In this document: positions 24,281-28,718 of the stretch, piece after piece
How positions within the stretch are numbered: the first letter of the stretch is position 1
How the letters are laid out: each line of letters begins with the position of its first letter
Virus record (IMG/VR): IMGVR_UViG_3300034073_001138
Span: 1-28,718 of that record
Length of the DNA stretch: 28,718 nt
DNA from: a virus
Reading direction: 5' to 3' (one strand)
Position numbers and translations under genes: made by a program
Notes under the pieces: model-generated
Told to the model about the DNA's origin: nothing
Databases searched by the model: none
Seen by the model: the letters and a program-made list of their open reading frames with translations, nothing else

Positions 24281-24446
24281 GGCAGTTGGGGTCAGTGACG
24301 GTATCAGGGTTGAGCCATTCCAGCTCGTGCCACCACGGCAGCCAAGACTCGGCCGCAATGGCGACAGCTTCGGTAAACGTGTGCGCTGTGATCGACTCGA
24401 TCACATTGGCGCTGCGAATCTGGAAGTAGAAGCGGCGTTCAGTCAT
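24273..24446 (-). CDS. Small hypothetical protein
   Basis: Fifty-seven residues: MTERRFYFQIRSANVIESIT, AHTFTEAVAIAAESWLPWWH, ELEWLNPDT. A strand then a helix and a Trp-rich end. Its ribosome binding site (GGAG, 7 nt upstream) and ATG lie inside one copy of a 25-bp repeat and inside the end of the preceding gene. It may be a distant relative of its 78-residue neighbour. Function unknown. Confidence 0.55.
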   Translation of the reverse strand: MTERRFYFQIRSANVIESITAHTFTEAVAIAAESWLPWWHELEWLNPDTVTDPNCHV

Positions 24447-24744
24447 CGAGCTGCTCCAGTGCGCGGCGAATGATGTCGGCGGATTCTTTCTTGAGGTACC
24501 ACCTTTCAAGGCTGAGGTGTAGCTCGTCCAACGCCTGCTCCTTCAAGCTCGGCGGCTTGGGCTGGGCCAGCACGGCGCGGGCTTCCTCGGCTTGAGCATG
24601 GATCCTGGCAACATTGCCAGAAAGATCGTGCTTCTCTTGGAAGTAGCTAGAGGCGTGATTGCCCCAGCCTTCAACATCATCGGCGGCATCGTGCAGCGCA
24701 TCAGCCAGCCGCTGGATCAAGTCGCGTGGGTTTGCGTCAGTCAT
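24439..24744 (-). CDS. Helical protein with shared C-terminal module
   Basis: One hundred and one residues. N-terminal helical part (DLIQRLADALHDAADDVEGW), then a linker VLAQPKPPSLKEQALDEL and a final IIRRALEQLDD. The PPS-KEQAL...IRRALEQLDD end is nearly the same as that of the 162-residue protein upstream at 25377-25865, and the DNA there is a perfect 25-bp repeat. It overlaps its neighbours by eight bases on both sides (ATGACTGA). Confidence 0.6.
   Translation of the reverse strand: MTDANPRDLIQRLADALHDAADDVEGWGNHASSYFQEKHDLSGNVARIHAQAEEARAVLAQPKPPSLKEQALDELHLSLERWYLKKESADIIRRALEQLDD
24441..24465. repeat. 25-bp direct repeat, copy 1
   Basis: The + strand reads AGTCATCGAGCTGCT followed by CCAGTGCGCG, identical to 25379-25403. 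On the - strand it encodes the end of one gene (RALEQLDD) plus the GGAG site and ATG of the next. The same reading phase applies to both copies. Recombination between them would delete 938 bp and leave intact genes. Confidence 0.85.
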
Positions 24745-24967
24745 GGGCTTCAAGCTCGACGGCAATGGCCAAAAGTTCGGCGCGTATTGCTGCTGCGCTT
24801 ACATCACAGCAAGAGTCATACGGAAGATGTGGTACTGGAACCACCTGATCCGCAGCAGCTCGCAGGGCGGCGGCGGTGACCCACTGAACGTGACGACGCG
24901 GGGCGTAGTCCATTTCTCGGTATGCGGCATCTAGCACCGCCTGTGCAGCGGGGGAAAGTTTAGTCAT
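24737..24967 (-). CDS. LSPAA-family small protein, paralogue 2
   Basis: Seventy-six residues, MTKLSPAAQAVLDAAYREMD then TAAALRAAADQVVP and AELLAIAVELEAHD. It is a tandem paralogue of the next gene upstream (24964-25212): both share LSPAA.AVLDA, an ALR/VLR helix and (L/I)LAIA.ELE at the end. Such proteins are frequent in Synechococcus phages, of unknown function. ATGA overlap with the preceding gene and an 8-nt overlap with the following one. Confidence 0.65.
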   Translation of the reverse strand: MTKLSPAAQAVLDAAYREMDYAPRRHVQWVTAAALRAAADQVVPVPHLPYDSCCDVSAAAIRAELLAIAVELEAHD

Positions 24968-25212
24968 TGGTTTTCTAGTTCGGCAGCGATGGCGAGGATG
25001 TCGCCGTATATAGCAGTGCACGCAGCAACAAAACCAAGATCCCATTGGCTATCAGGATCTACCTGCTCTGGTGACGCCACTATCTCCACAACAGTCCGCA
25101 AAACGGCAGCAACGCATTGATAATCCCTCTGCAGAGGGCCATCTGGCCAGCCGCAGTTATCCATGTAGGCATCTAGGACTGCATTTGCAGCGGGTGAAAG
25201 TTCAGTCGTCAA
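24964..25212 (-). CDS. LSPAA-family small protein, paralogue 1 (TTG start)
   Basis: Eighty-two residues from TTG 25212, chosen because GGAGGA lies 4 nt upstream, the codon overlaps the preceding gene's end, and the resulting start (MTTELSPAANAVLDAY) lines up with the MTKLSPAAQAVLDAA start of its paralogue. Longer in-frame starts read into the neighbour's coding sequence. Central part WPDGPLQRDYQCVAAVLRTV, end ILAIAAELENQ. Function unknown. Confidence 0.62.
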   Translation of the reverse strand: MTTELSPAANAVLDAYMDNCGWPDGPLQRDYQCVAAVLRTVVEIVASPEQVDPDSQWDLGFVAACTAIYGDILAIAAELENQ

Positions 25213-25384
25213 GGAGTCCTCCGTCAACAAGACCGTCGCACCACTCCTTGAACGGTGCTTCAATCTGAGCCATGGCTTTGTTGTCGATAGTCTCAGGCTT
25301 GCGGATTATGCTGATTGCCAAGCCCAAAGCATCGCCAAGGCGATTTTCCAGCGTGTCCAGTGGCACAAACTTGTAGTCAGTCAT
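25202..25384 (-). CDS. Small hypothetical protein
   Basis: Sixty residues: MTDYKFVPLDTLENRLGDAL, GLAISIIRKPETIDNKAMAQ, EAPFKEWCDGLVDGGLLDD. Acidic and mostly helical. Its ATG and GGAG site are inside repeat copy 2, the same context as the 57-residue gene at 24446, although the two proteins differ. It begins the stretch that the repeats flank. Confidence 0.55.
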   Translation of the reverse strand: MTDYKFVPLDTLENRLGDALGLAISIIRKPETIDNKAMAQIEAPFKEWCDGLVDGGLLDD

Positions 25385-25865
25385 CGAGCTGCTCCAGTGC
25401 GCGACGGATGGTGTCTGCACCAAGTTGAGTAGAGCTGTTATTGAGAATGTGAGCTAACGCCTCTAGCGCCTGCTCCTTCACGCTTGGCGGCGTGGGCTGC
25501 GCCAGGCGCTCTAAGAGATCAGCGATGCGATGGAAACGTTTAAAAGTCGCAGTAGCGGCCTTCTGTAAGGAGTAGTCAGCATTAGTTCTCAACCACGCCA
25601 CCAGCTCAGCCACCTCCCCATCAACGGGCGGCTCATGCTGGGCCAGAGCGGCGCGGAGTAGCTCAATCAGCAGCTCGGGATGCTCTAGTCCGTGCCAGAC
25701 AGAGATCCAGTCGATGCACGCCTCCAGCTCTTGGTCTGCGCCCCATTGGGCGGCGCGAGCAGCAAAAGCCGCAGTCCACGAAGACGCAGCTTCTCGGCCG
25801 GTCGTGGCGTCTACTTCCCACTGCCGCACCAGCTCCGGCGGTGGGGTTATGGGGTGCTCAGTCAT
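25377..25865 (-). CDS. Hypothetical protein with shared C-terminal module
   Basis: One hundred and sixty-two residues: MTEHPITPPPELVRQWEVDA at the start, a W-rich helical centre (CIDWISVWHGLEHPELLIEL, VAELVAWLRTNADY) and the tail PTPPSVKEQALEALAHI ... DTIRRALEQLDD that matches the 101-residue gene. The HPI-PPPELV start is common in cyanobacterial phage proteins of unknown role. The 8-nt ATGACTGA overlap joins it to both neighbours. Confidence 0.62.
   Translation of the reverse strand: MTEHPITPPPELVRQWEVDATTGREAASSWTAAFAARAAQWGADQELEACIDWISVWHGLEHPELLIELLRAALAQHEPPVDGEVAELVAWLRTNADYSLQKAATATFKRFHRIADLLERLAQPTPPSVKEQALEALAHILNNSSTQLGADTIRRALEQLDD
25379..25403. repeat. 25-bp direct repeat, copy 2
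   Basis: Perfect match to 24441-24465, 938 bp away in direct orientation. It covers the last eight or so codons of the 162-residue gene on the - strand and the ribosome binding site and ATG of the 60-residue gene. Confidence 0.85.
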
Positions 25866-25989
25866 GCCGCACCACCTGCTGCGTGCCGGAGTGGGTGGGC
25901 TGGTGGTGGGCACCGGACTCGATGCCGATCATGGCGAACACGCTTGCGGCAATCAGGCAGCAGATGGCGTTGTTGATGTGGTTGATCAT
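25858..25989 (-). CDS. 43-residue membrane peptide, His-rich tail
   Basis: A 43-codon frame: MINHINNAICCLIAASVFAM then IGIESGAHHQPTHSGTQQVV RHD. The first half is one membrane segment with a CC pair, the second a hydrophilic tail with three histidines. The start overlaps the previous stop by ATGA and the end overlaps the next start by eight bases, the operon's usual pattern, which argues it is translated. No family recognised. Confidence 0.5.
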   Translation of the reverse strand: MINHINNAICCLIAASVFAMIGIESGAHHQPTHSGTQQVVRHD

Positions 25990-26180
25990 GATGCGAGCGC
26001 CACACGGACGCGGTAACGGGTGATGTTGAGACGGTCGGCGATCTGTCGCTGACTGAGACCGGTGCGGTGCAGAACGCGGACGCGGCGATCGTCGCTGGCG
26101 GTCAGCCAGTCGATCACTGCGATCACAAGCAGCAGCGGCAGGAACAGCTTCCAGATCAGCAGCAGGGTGGTGGCGATCAT
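25986..26180 (-). CDS. Membrane-anchored helix-turn-helix protein
   Basis: Sixty-four residues from ATG 26180. Residues 4-26 (TTLLLIWKLFLPLLLVIAVI) form one membrane span. Residues 27-64 are basic: ASDDRRVRVLHRTGLSQRQI, ADRLNITRYRVRVALAS, a clear helix-turn-helix at 42-61. A DNA-binding head on a membrane anchor is unusual in phages; similar short proteins occur in cyanobacterial phages. It could tether DNA or sense the membrane. No Shine-Dalgarno site is evident, so a downstream start without the anchor cannot be excluded. Confidence 0.62.
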   Translation of the reverse strand: MIATTLLLIWKLFLPLLLVIAVIDWLTASDDRRVRVLHRTGLSQRQIADRLNITRYRVRVALAS

Positions 26181-26194
26181 GGCTGGAGGGAAGA

Positions 26195-26218
26195 AAGGGG
26201 AGAGCCCCGAAGGGCTCA
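26195..26218 (-). terminator. UUCG-loop hairpin terminator
   Basis: On the - strand GAGCCC-TTCG-GGGCTC (26217 to 26202) forms a very stable hairpin, followed by TCCCCTTTCTT. It includes the TGA of the 73-residue gene (26216-26218). The pyrimidine tail is not a pure T-run, so partial termination or 3' stabilisation is likeliest. It separates that gene from the long polycistron. Confidence 0.5.
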
Positions 26219-26437
26219 GGCGGCAGACCAGCCGCAGCTCAGCCGATCGCGGTACATGATTCGAGCGTTGCCGAGGAAGTGGTAGCCCTGCCATAGGGCG
26301 TACCAGCTGCCGTTTGCTGCAGTCACCCAACGAGTGACCTTGACCGCCTTGGGATCGTTGGCGTCGGAGTTTTGAGGTGCGAACTCCCAGCGCTCGGCGC
26401 CGTATTTGGTGGTGGTGCCAGTGATGGAGAAGGTCAT
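26216..26437 (-). CDS. Small Trp-rich hypothetical protein
   Basis: Seventy-three residues: MTFSITGTTTKYGAERWEFA, NSDANDPKAVKVTRWVTAAN, GSWYALWQGYHFLGNARIMY. A compact beta domain rich in aromatics. It is transcribed alone, with motif copy B 35 nt upstream and a hairpin at its end, so it is a monocistronic unit. No known family or enzyme motif. Confidence 0.55.
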   Translation of the reverse strand: MTFSITGTTTKYGAERWEFAPQNSDANDPKAVKVTRWVTAANGSWYALWQGYHFLGNARIMYRDRLSCGWSAA

Positions 26438-26471
26438 CTGTCGGGAAGCTGTGGCCTCGTCGGCCGTGAGC

Positions 26472-26496
26472 TAAGTATGCCCCGCCCACGGGTCAC
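26472..26496 (-). promoter_or_regulatory. Shared 25-bp motif, copy B
   Basis: The + strand reads TAAGTATGCCCCGCC then CACGGGTCAC. On the - strand: GTGACCCGTGGGCGGGG followed by CATACTTA, with CATACT like a -10 box. It ends 34 nt before the ATG at 26437. It differs from copy A at only four of 25 positions. Confidence 0.55.
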
Positions 26497-26520
26497 CCTG
26501 CCAACCGCTGTGACAGTTCT

Positions 26521-26754
26521 TCACACGGCATTAGTGCCGACCGCCAGCTCAACAGGCAACCGCAGAACGGGCACGCTCTTATTCGTGTCCGGCGTGCGCG
26601 CCCAGCCGATCGCTACCAAGCTCACCGGCAGCTCGACCGTGTACCAGACATGACGGCAGTCCACGCACCTCCGCTGACGGGTCACCTTGTCAGGCTGCTT
26701 CCCGTTCGTTGCGATCGCTCTGATCTCACCGCTACCGCAGCGTGGGCACTCCAT
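26521..26754 (-). CDS. Zinc-ribbon protein, NrdR-type N-terminus
   Basis: Seventy-seven residues. MECPRCGSGEIRAI and RQRRCVDCRHVWYTVEL give a four-cysteine zinc ribbon (Cys3, Cys6, Cys30, Cys33) like the front of NrdR. The ATP-cone that completes NrdR is absent, so this is a stand-alone ribbon, perhaps DNA- or protein-binding. The ATG at 26754 has AGGA 5 nt upstream and is preferred over a longer start at 26781, which would overlap motif copy C. Confidence 0.65.
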   Translation of the reverse strand: MECPRCGSGEIRAIATNGKQPDKVTRQRRCVDCRHVWYTVELPVSLVAIGWARTPDTNKSVPVLRLPVELAVGTNAV

Positions 26755-26764
26755 AGGTATCCTG

Positions 26765-26789
26765 AACCTGTACCCCGCCACTATGGCAC
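26765..26789. promoter_or_regulatory. Shared 25-bp motif, copy C (divergent)
   Basis: The + strand reads AACCTGTACCCCGCC then ACTATGGCAC. It keeps the CCCCGCCA core and GGCAC end and agrees with copy A at about 18 of 25 positions. It lies between a leftward gene (start 26754) and a rightward gene (start 26809), so it may serve either or both. The - strand -10-like TACAGG is close to the ATG, so an operator role is as likely as a promoter role. Confidence 0.45.
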
Positions 26790-26808
26790 AGTGAACTTCG
26801 GTCAGTGG

Positions 26809-27015
26809 ATGGCGGTCGAGCTATCGCCAGAACAACAGTTCGAGATCGAAAAACAAGCCCGCACCCTGCTCAACAGCAAGGATGCGGGCGCTATGGCTGC
26901 TGCTCTACTCAAGCAAGCCTGCTACCAGCAACAGCTACTGCAGCAGGCCGTTCACGAGATCGCTCGTCTTGAGTGCGAGCTGATGGGCTTCCCTAGAACA
27001 GATCCGCCTCAGTGA
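26809..27015 (+). CDS. NblA-like small helical protein (tentative)
   Basis: Sixty-seven residues: MAVELSPEQQFEIEKQART then LLNSKDAGAMAAALLKQACY and QQQLLQQAVHEIARLE. The opening L-S-x-E-Q-Q-F followed by two helices and a Q-x-x-x-Q-x-L-L-x-Q stretch is the layout of NblA proteins, the roughly 60-residue adaptors that direct phycobilisome breakdown and are carried by some freshwater cyanophages. It is the only + strand gene inside the leftward region and overlaps the 3' end of the - strand gene at 26993 by 23 nt. Helical cyanobacterial proteins of other function can look similar. Confidence 0.5.
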   Translation: MAVELSPEQQFEIEKQARTLLNSKDAGAMAAALLKQACYQQQLLQQAVHEIARLECELMGFPRTDPPQ

Positions 27016-27319
27016 TCTCCGTCACCACGCCATCGGTCGCTTGCGCCAGGCTGGCAGCTGCGCTCTGAGCAGTCACAGGCGGCACCCAGTCGCGCGGCGG
27101 CTGGGCCACTGCGCTCACATACGCAGTGCCATTGCTGCTCTGCTTTTTCCAGCCGCTCACCGGCACCTGCACACTGCCGTACTGATCCACCGGCTGGCTC
27201 AGCACGAACGCACACAGTGCATCCAGCTCCTCCGGCTTGATGTTCATCCGGCCGCTGAAATCCACTTTTGAATCAGGCTTGGTGGACTTGAAGATCGCCA
27301 GGTTCAGCTTGAAGGTCAT
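26993..27319 (-). CDS. Putative ssDNA-binding protein of the recombination module
   Basis: One hundred and eight residues. The first 80 form a strand-rich domain (MTFKLNLAIFKSTKPDSKVD, QYGSVQVPVSGWKKQSSNGT, YVSAVAQPPRDW) with aromatic and basic residues. A disordered Ala/Gln linker follows and the end is ITEADLF, an acidic-hydrophobic tip like that of SSB proteins. Location one gene from RecT fits an ssDNA-binding role. This is inference; no family is recognised. It is joined to the HTH gene upstream by ATGA. Confidence 0.45.
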   Translation of the reverse strand: MTFKLNLAIFKSTKPDSKVDFSGRMNIKPEELDALCAFVLSQPVDQYGSVQVPVSGWKKQSSNGTAYVSAVAQPPRDWVPPVTAQSAAASLAQATDGVVTEITEADLF

Positions 27320-27546
27320 GGTCTGGGTTGGGTAGGTGGATGGTTGGGGATCCCGCGCAGGTTCCGAAGCTCATACGCCTCGACCTCCGCCACGGGATAC
27401 AAGACACGGCCGCCGATCTTCACGAACCTTGGCCCGCGGTTCTGACTGCGCCAGTTGTCGAGCGTGCTCAGCGTGACGACACCGCGCCAACGCTCAGCAA
27501 GCTCTCGCGGCTGGAGGTATCCAGCCTCAGAAGATTTCATCGTCAT
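27316..27546 (-). CDS. AlpA/excisionase-like helix-turn-helix protein
   Basis: Seventy-six residues. GYLQPRELAERWRGVVTLST, LDNWRSQNRGPRFVKIGGRV and LYPVAEVEAYEL make a MerR/Xis-type winged helix at about 10-60. AGGAGG 9 nt upstream confirms ATG 27546. It could be an excisionase or a regulator of the recombination operon. No integrase is in the window, so the regulator reading is equally good. The start overlaps the RecT gene end by 20 nt. Confidence 0.75.
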   Translation of the reverse strand: MTMKSSEAGYLQPRELAERWRGVVTLSTLDNWRSQNRGPRFVKIGGRVLYPVAEVEAYELRNLRGIPNHPPTQPRP

Positions 27547-28204
27547 CAGTAGTTACCTCCTGCACGGGTTCGGGTTTCTTGGTGATCTTCTGGTTCAGAT
27601 CCTCGATGCTGGCCTTAGGCGCCGGCGCCTCGCTCACGGTCACCGGCTCGACATCGAGCACCTCCTCCTGCGTCTGGATGCCGACCAGCAGCTCGGGGAT
27701 ATACAGCCGGCCCCAGAACGCTGCGCTGCGGTAGCGGATCATCAGCTCCGGCATGGTCGCCCACTTGCTGCCGGCCTTGGTGGCCCAGCCTTCACGCTTG
27801 GCCATTGCCATGCTCACCTCAGGGCCGCGCAGCTCTTCGCCGGTGGCAAGCTCAGTTGCCACTGCAATGCAGGCCAGCGTGTCGCCCTTGCCGCTGATCT
27901 CATACCGCAGCGGGCTGAACCGGCCGCAACCATTGATCAGGGCAATGATGAACTGGCTCGACCAGCTGGGGCGGCCGTGAACGACATGGAGGTTCTGGAC
28001 AACCATCAGCGGGTCCAGGTTCATGCGGCGCGCGATGTTTAACGCCACCAGGCAGTTGGCATAGCCAGCCTGCCCCTGGAACTGCTGCGGGATCAGCGTG
28101 CTGCTGGCGAGAGCTTTGGCAAAGCGTTGAGCCTCGTCAAATGCAGCAGTGCTGGAGAAGACTCCTCCGTGCTGTTGTGTGGTCAGTGCTGTTGATTCGG
28201 TCAT
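27527..28204 (-). CDS. recT: RecT family ssDNA annealing protein
   Basis: Two hundred and twenty-five residues from ATG 28204 (MTESTALTTQQHGG). Residues 22-180 have the RecT pattern: FAKALASSTLIPQQFQGQAG, NCLVALNIARRMNLDPLMVV, NLHVVHGRPSWSSQFIIALI, NGCGRFSPLRYE, and the end AAFWGRLYIPELLVGIQTQE. It anneals complementary strands after exonuclease resection. The C-terminus is TTDDDEIF, like the acidic SSB tip. It lies next to an exonuclease fragment, the usual RecE/RecT-type pair, with an HNH gene between them. The start overlaps the HNH stop by ATGA. Confidence 0.88.
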   Translation of the reverse strand: MTESTALTTQQHGGVFSSTAAFDEAQRFAKALASSTLIPQQFQGQAGYANCLVALNIARRMNLDPLMVVQNLHVVHGRPSWSSQFIIALINGCGRFSPLRYEISGKGDTLACIAVATELATGEELRGPEVSMAMAKREGWATKAGSKWATMPELMIRYRSAAFWGRLYIPELLVGIQTQEEVLDVEPVTVSEAPAPKASIEDLNQKITKKPEPVQEVTTDDDEIF

Positions 28205-28518
28205 TGGTGTAACTCTTGATGGCAGGTTTGACATACAAGCATGAGGGCATTGAGGTGTTTCATCTCCGTCCCGCGAGGCGGATACCAAAGATGATGAACC
28301 TGCAAATGATCCGTGGCGGCGCACCTTTCGCACCGCTGCTTTGCCCTTTGATGAACAGCGGCGACCACCTTCTCCCAATACGAGGAACTTAAAAACCAGT
28401 CGTAATCTTCGCGGCGTTGCAGTTGCTCGTGTTCCAGTGATGAAACAAAGGCCCCAATGTCCTGCTCTGGATCCATCAGGAATGGCTGATCAGACAAAAC
28501 ATCCCAAGATGCTTTCAT
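28201..28518 (-). CDS. HNH endonuclease-like protein inside the recombination module
   Basis: One hundred and five residues from ATG 28518, two bases after the exonuclease stop; a longer frame runs back into that gene. CERC (Cys63, Cys66), HHLWYPPRGTE (His75-His76), HLNALMLVC (Asn90, Cys96) and CHQELH (Cys99, His100) make a zinc-stabilised HNH fold. The N-terminal 50 residues are helical and variable. Insertion between exonuclease and annealase genes suggests a function in recombination or a homing insertion. Confidence 0.75.
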   Translation of the reverse strand: MKASWDVLSDQPFLMDPEQDIGAFVSSLEHEQLQRREDYDWFLSSSYWEKVVAAVHQRAKQRCERCAATDHLQVHHLWYPPRGTEMKHLNALMLVCQTCHQELHQ

Positions 28519-28520
28519 GG

Positions 28521-28718
28521 TCAGAACGCCTCGATCTCGGTAGGTGTTGTGGGCATGGATCCATCCGGCCGCGGCCGCATCCATGCAGGCAGGCTGATCA
28601 TCTCGATCTGCTCGCTGTAACCGGGCCAGCTGTTGGCGGCCTTGCAGGTGGCGAGCACCTCTAAGTCACGCGCTGCAGTCTGCGCACCGAGCGCGATCAT
28701 CTCGGCATCAGCCGCATA
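28521..28718 (-). CDS. C-terminal part of a PD-(D/E)XK (RecE/DUF3799-like) exonuclease
   Basis: The last 65 residues of a gene whose start lies beyond the right edge. The end reads ATCKAANSWPGYSEQIEMIS LPAWMRPRP. The W-PGYS-(E/D)-(Q/E)I...I-LPAW pattern is typical of the C-termini of phage RecB-like exonucleases with a DUF3799-type domain. Its catalytic part is outside the window. Proximity to RecT supports the call. Confidence 0.65.
   Translation of the reverse strand, partial: YAADAEMIALGAQTAARDLEVLATCKAANSWPGYSEQIEMISLPAWMRPRPDGSMPTTPTEIEAF

Noticed and set aside
22155-24298. Several + strand frames opposite the leftward small-gene operon
   Set aside because: The - strand genes overlap continuously and have coupled starts. 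The + strand frames are Ala/Arg/Pro-rich shadows without signals.
26509-26525. TGTGA-N7-TCACA inverted repeat resembling a CRP-type site
   Set aside because: The spacer is seven rather than six and the right half overlaps a stop codon, so chance is likely.
27455-28042. 195-codon + strand frame opposite RecT
   Set aside because: RecT on the - strand is clearly recognisable and the + frame has shadow composition.
1-28718. tRNA genes, CRISPR arrays, insertion sequences, integrase and att sites
   Set aside because: Looked for by eye on both strands; no cloverleaf, regular spaced repeat array, transposase or tyrosine/serine recombinase motif was found. Weak tRNAs could be missed without a covariance search.

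Overview
The window looks like the structural and accessory half of a siphovirus (or related prophage) infecting a cyanobacterium, probably of the Synechococcus/Cyanobium type. The virion module has the gene order of a lambda-like long non-contractile tail. The cyanobacterial link is inferred from three things: at least seven copies of the cyanobacterial HIP1 octamer GCGATCGC, many small ORFs of the kinds seen in Synechococcus phages (an SEII(A/G)L small membrane protein, an RGQGR-tailed basic peptide, the LSPAA.AVLDA family), and a possible NblA-like protein. By eye the DNA is GC-rich except for AT-rich islands inside one fibre gene. No tRNA, rRNA, CRISPR array, IS element, integrase, terminase or portal was seen; the last two would lie left of the window.

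Region 1 (1-21042, all + strand) is the late operon: major capsid protein (frame open through the left edge, perhaps fused to a protease), small head and connector proteins, tail terminator, tail tube, a tail assembly chaperone pair joined by a canonical A_AAA_AAC -1 frameshift site, tape measure, minor tail protein, NlpC/P60-like tail protein, gpJ-like tip protein, three further baseplate/fibre-base genes (two with tail-tube-like folds), two large fibres, a fibre-assembly-like protein, a small basic peptide, two small membrane proteins (holin/spanin candidates), a GH24 + M15 endolysin, an HNH-like protein and a dCTP deaminase. A strong intrinsic terminator (21074-21104) closes it.

Region 2 (21099-22127) holds two short - strand genes and two + strand genes (one HNH) diverging from a 135-bp regulatory gap.

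Region 3 (about 22213-28718, mainly - strand) is read from the right edge leftward: the end of a PD-(D/E)XK-type exonuclease, an HNH protein, a RecT annealase, an AlpA/Xis-like HTH protein and a possible ssDNA-binding protein form a recombination module. Next come a + strand NblA-like gene, a zinc-ribbon protein, and then a very compact polycistron of about seventeen small genes whose stop and start codons overlap at every junction. That polycistron contains duplicated modules, a 25-bp direct repeat that carries a gene end plus the next ribosome binding site and start codon, a membrane-anchored HTH protein, a DUF3310 protein and two tiny membrane peptides.

A 25-bp motif recurs at 21531, 26472 and 26765, each time just upstream of a - strand transcription unit, and is the best candidate for a shared promoter/operator. 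I see no complete, clearly new defence or counter-defence system. The best leads are this motif, the cassette-like polycistron and the NblA-like protein.
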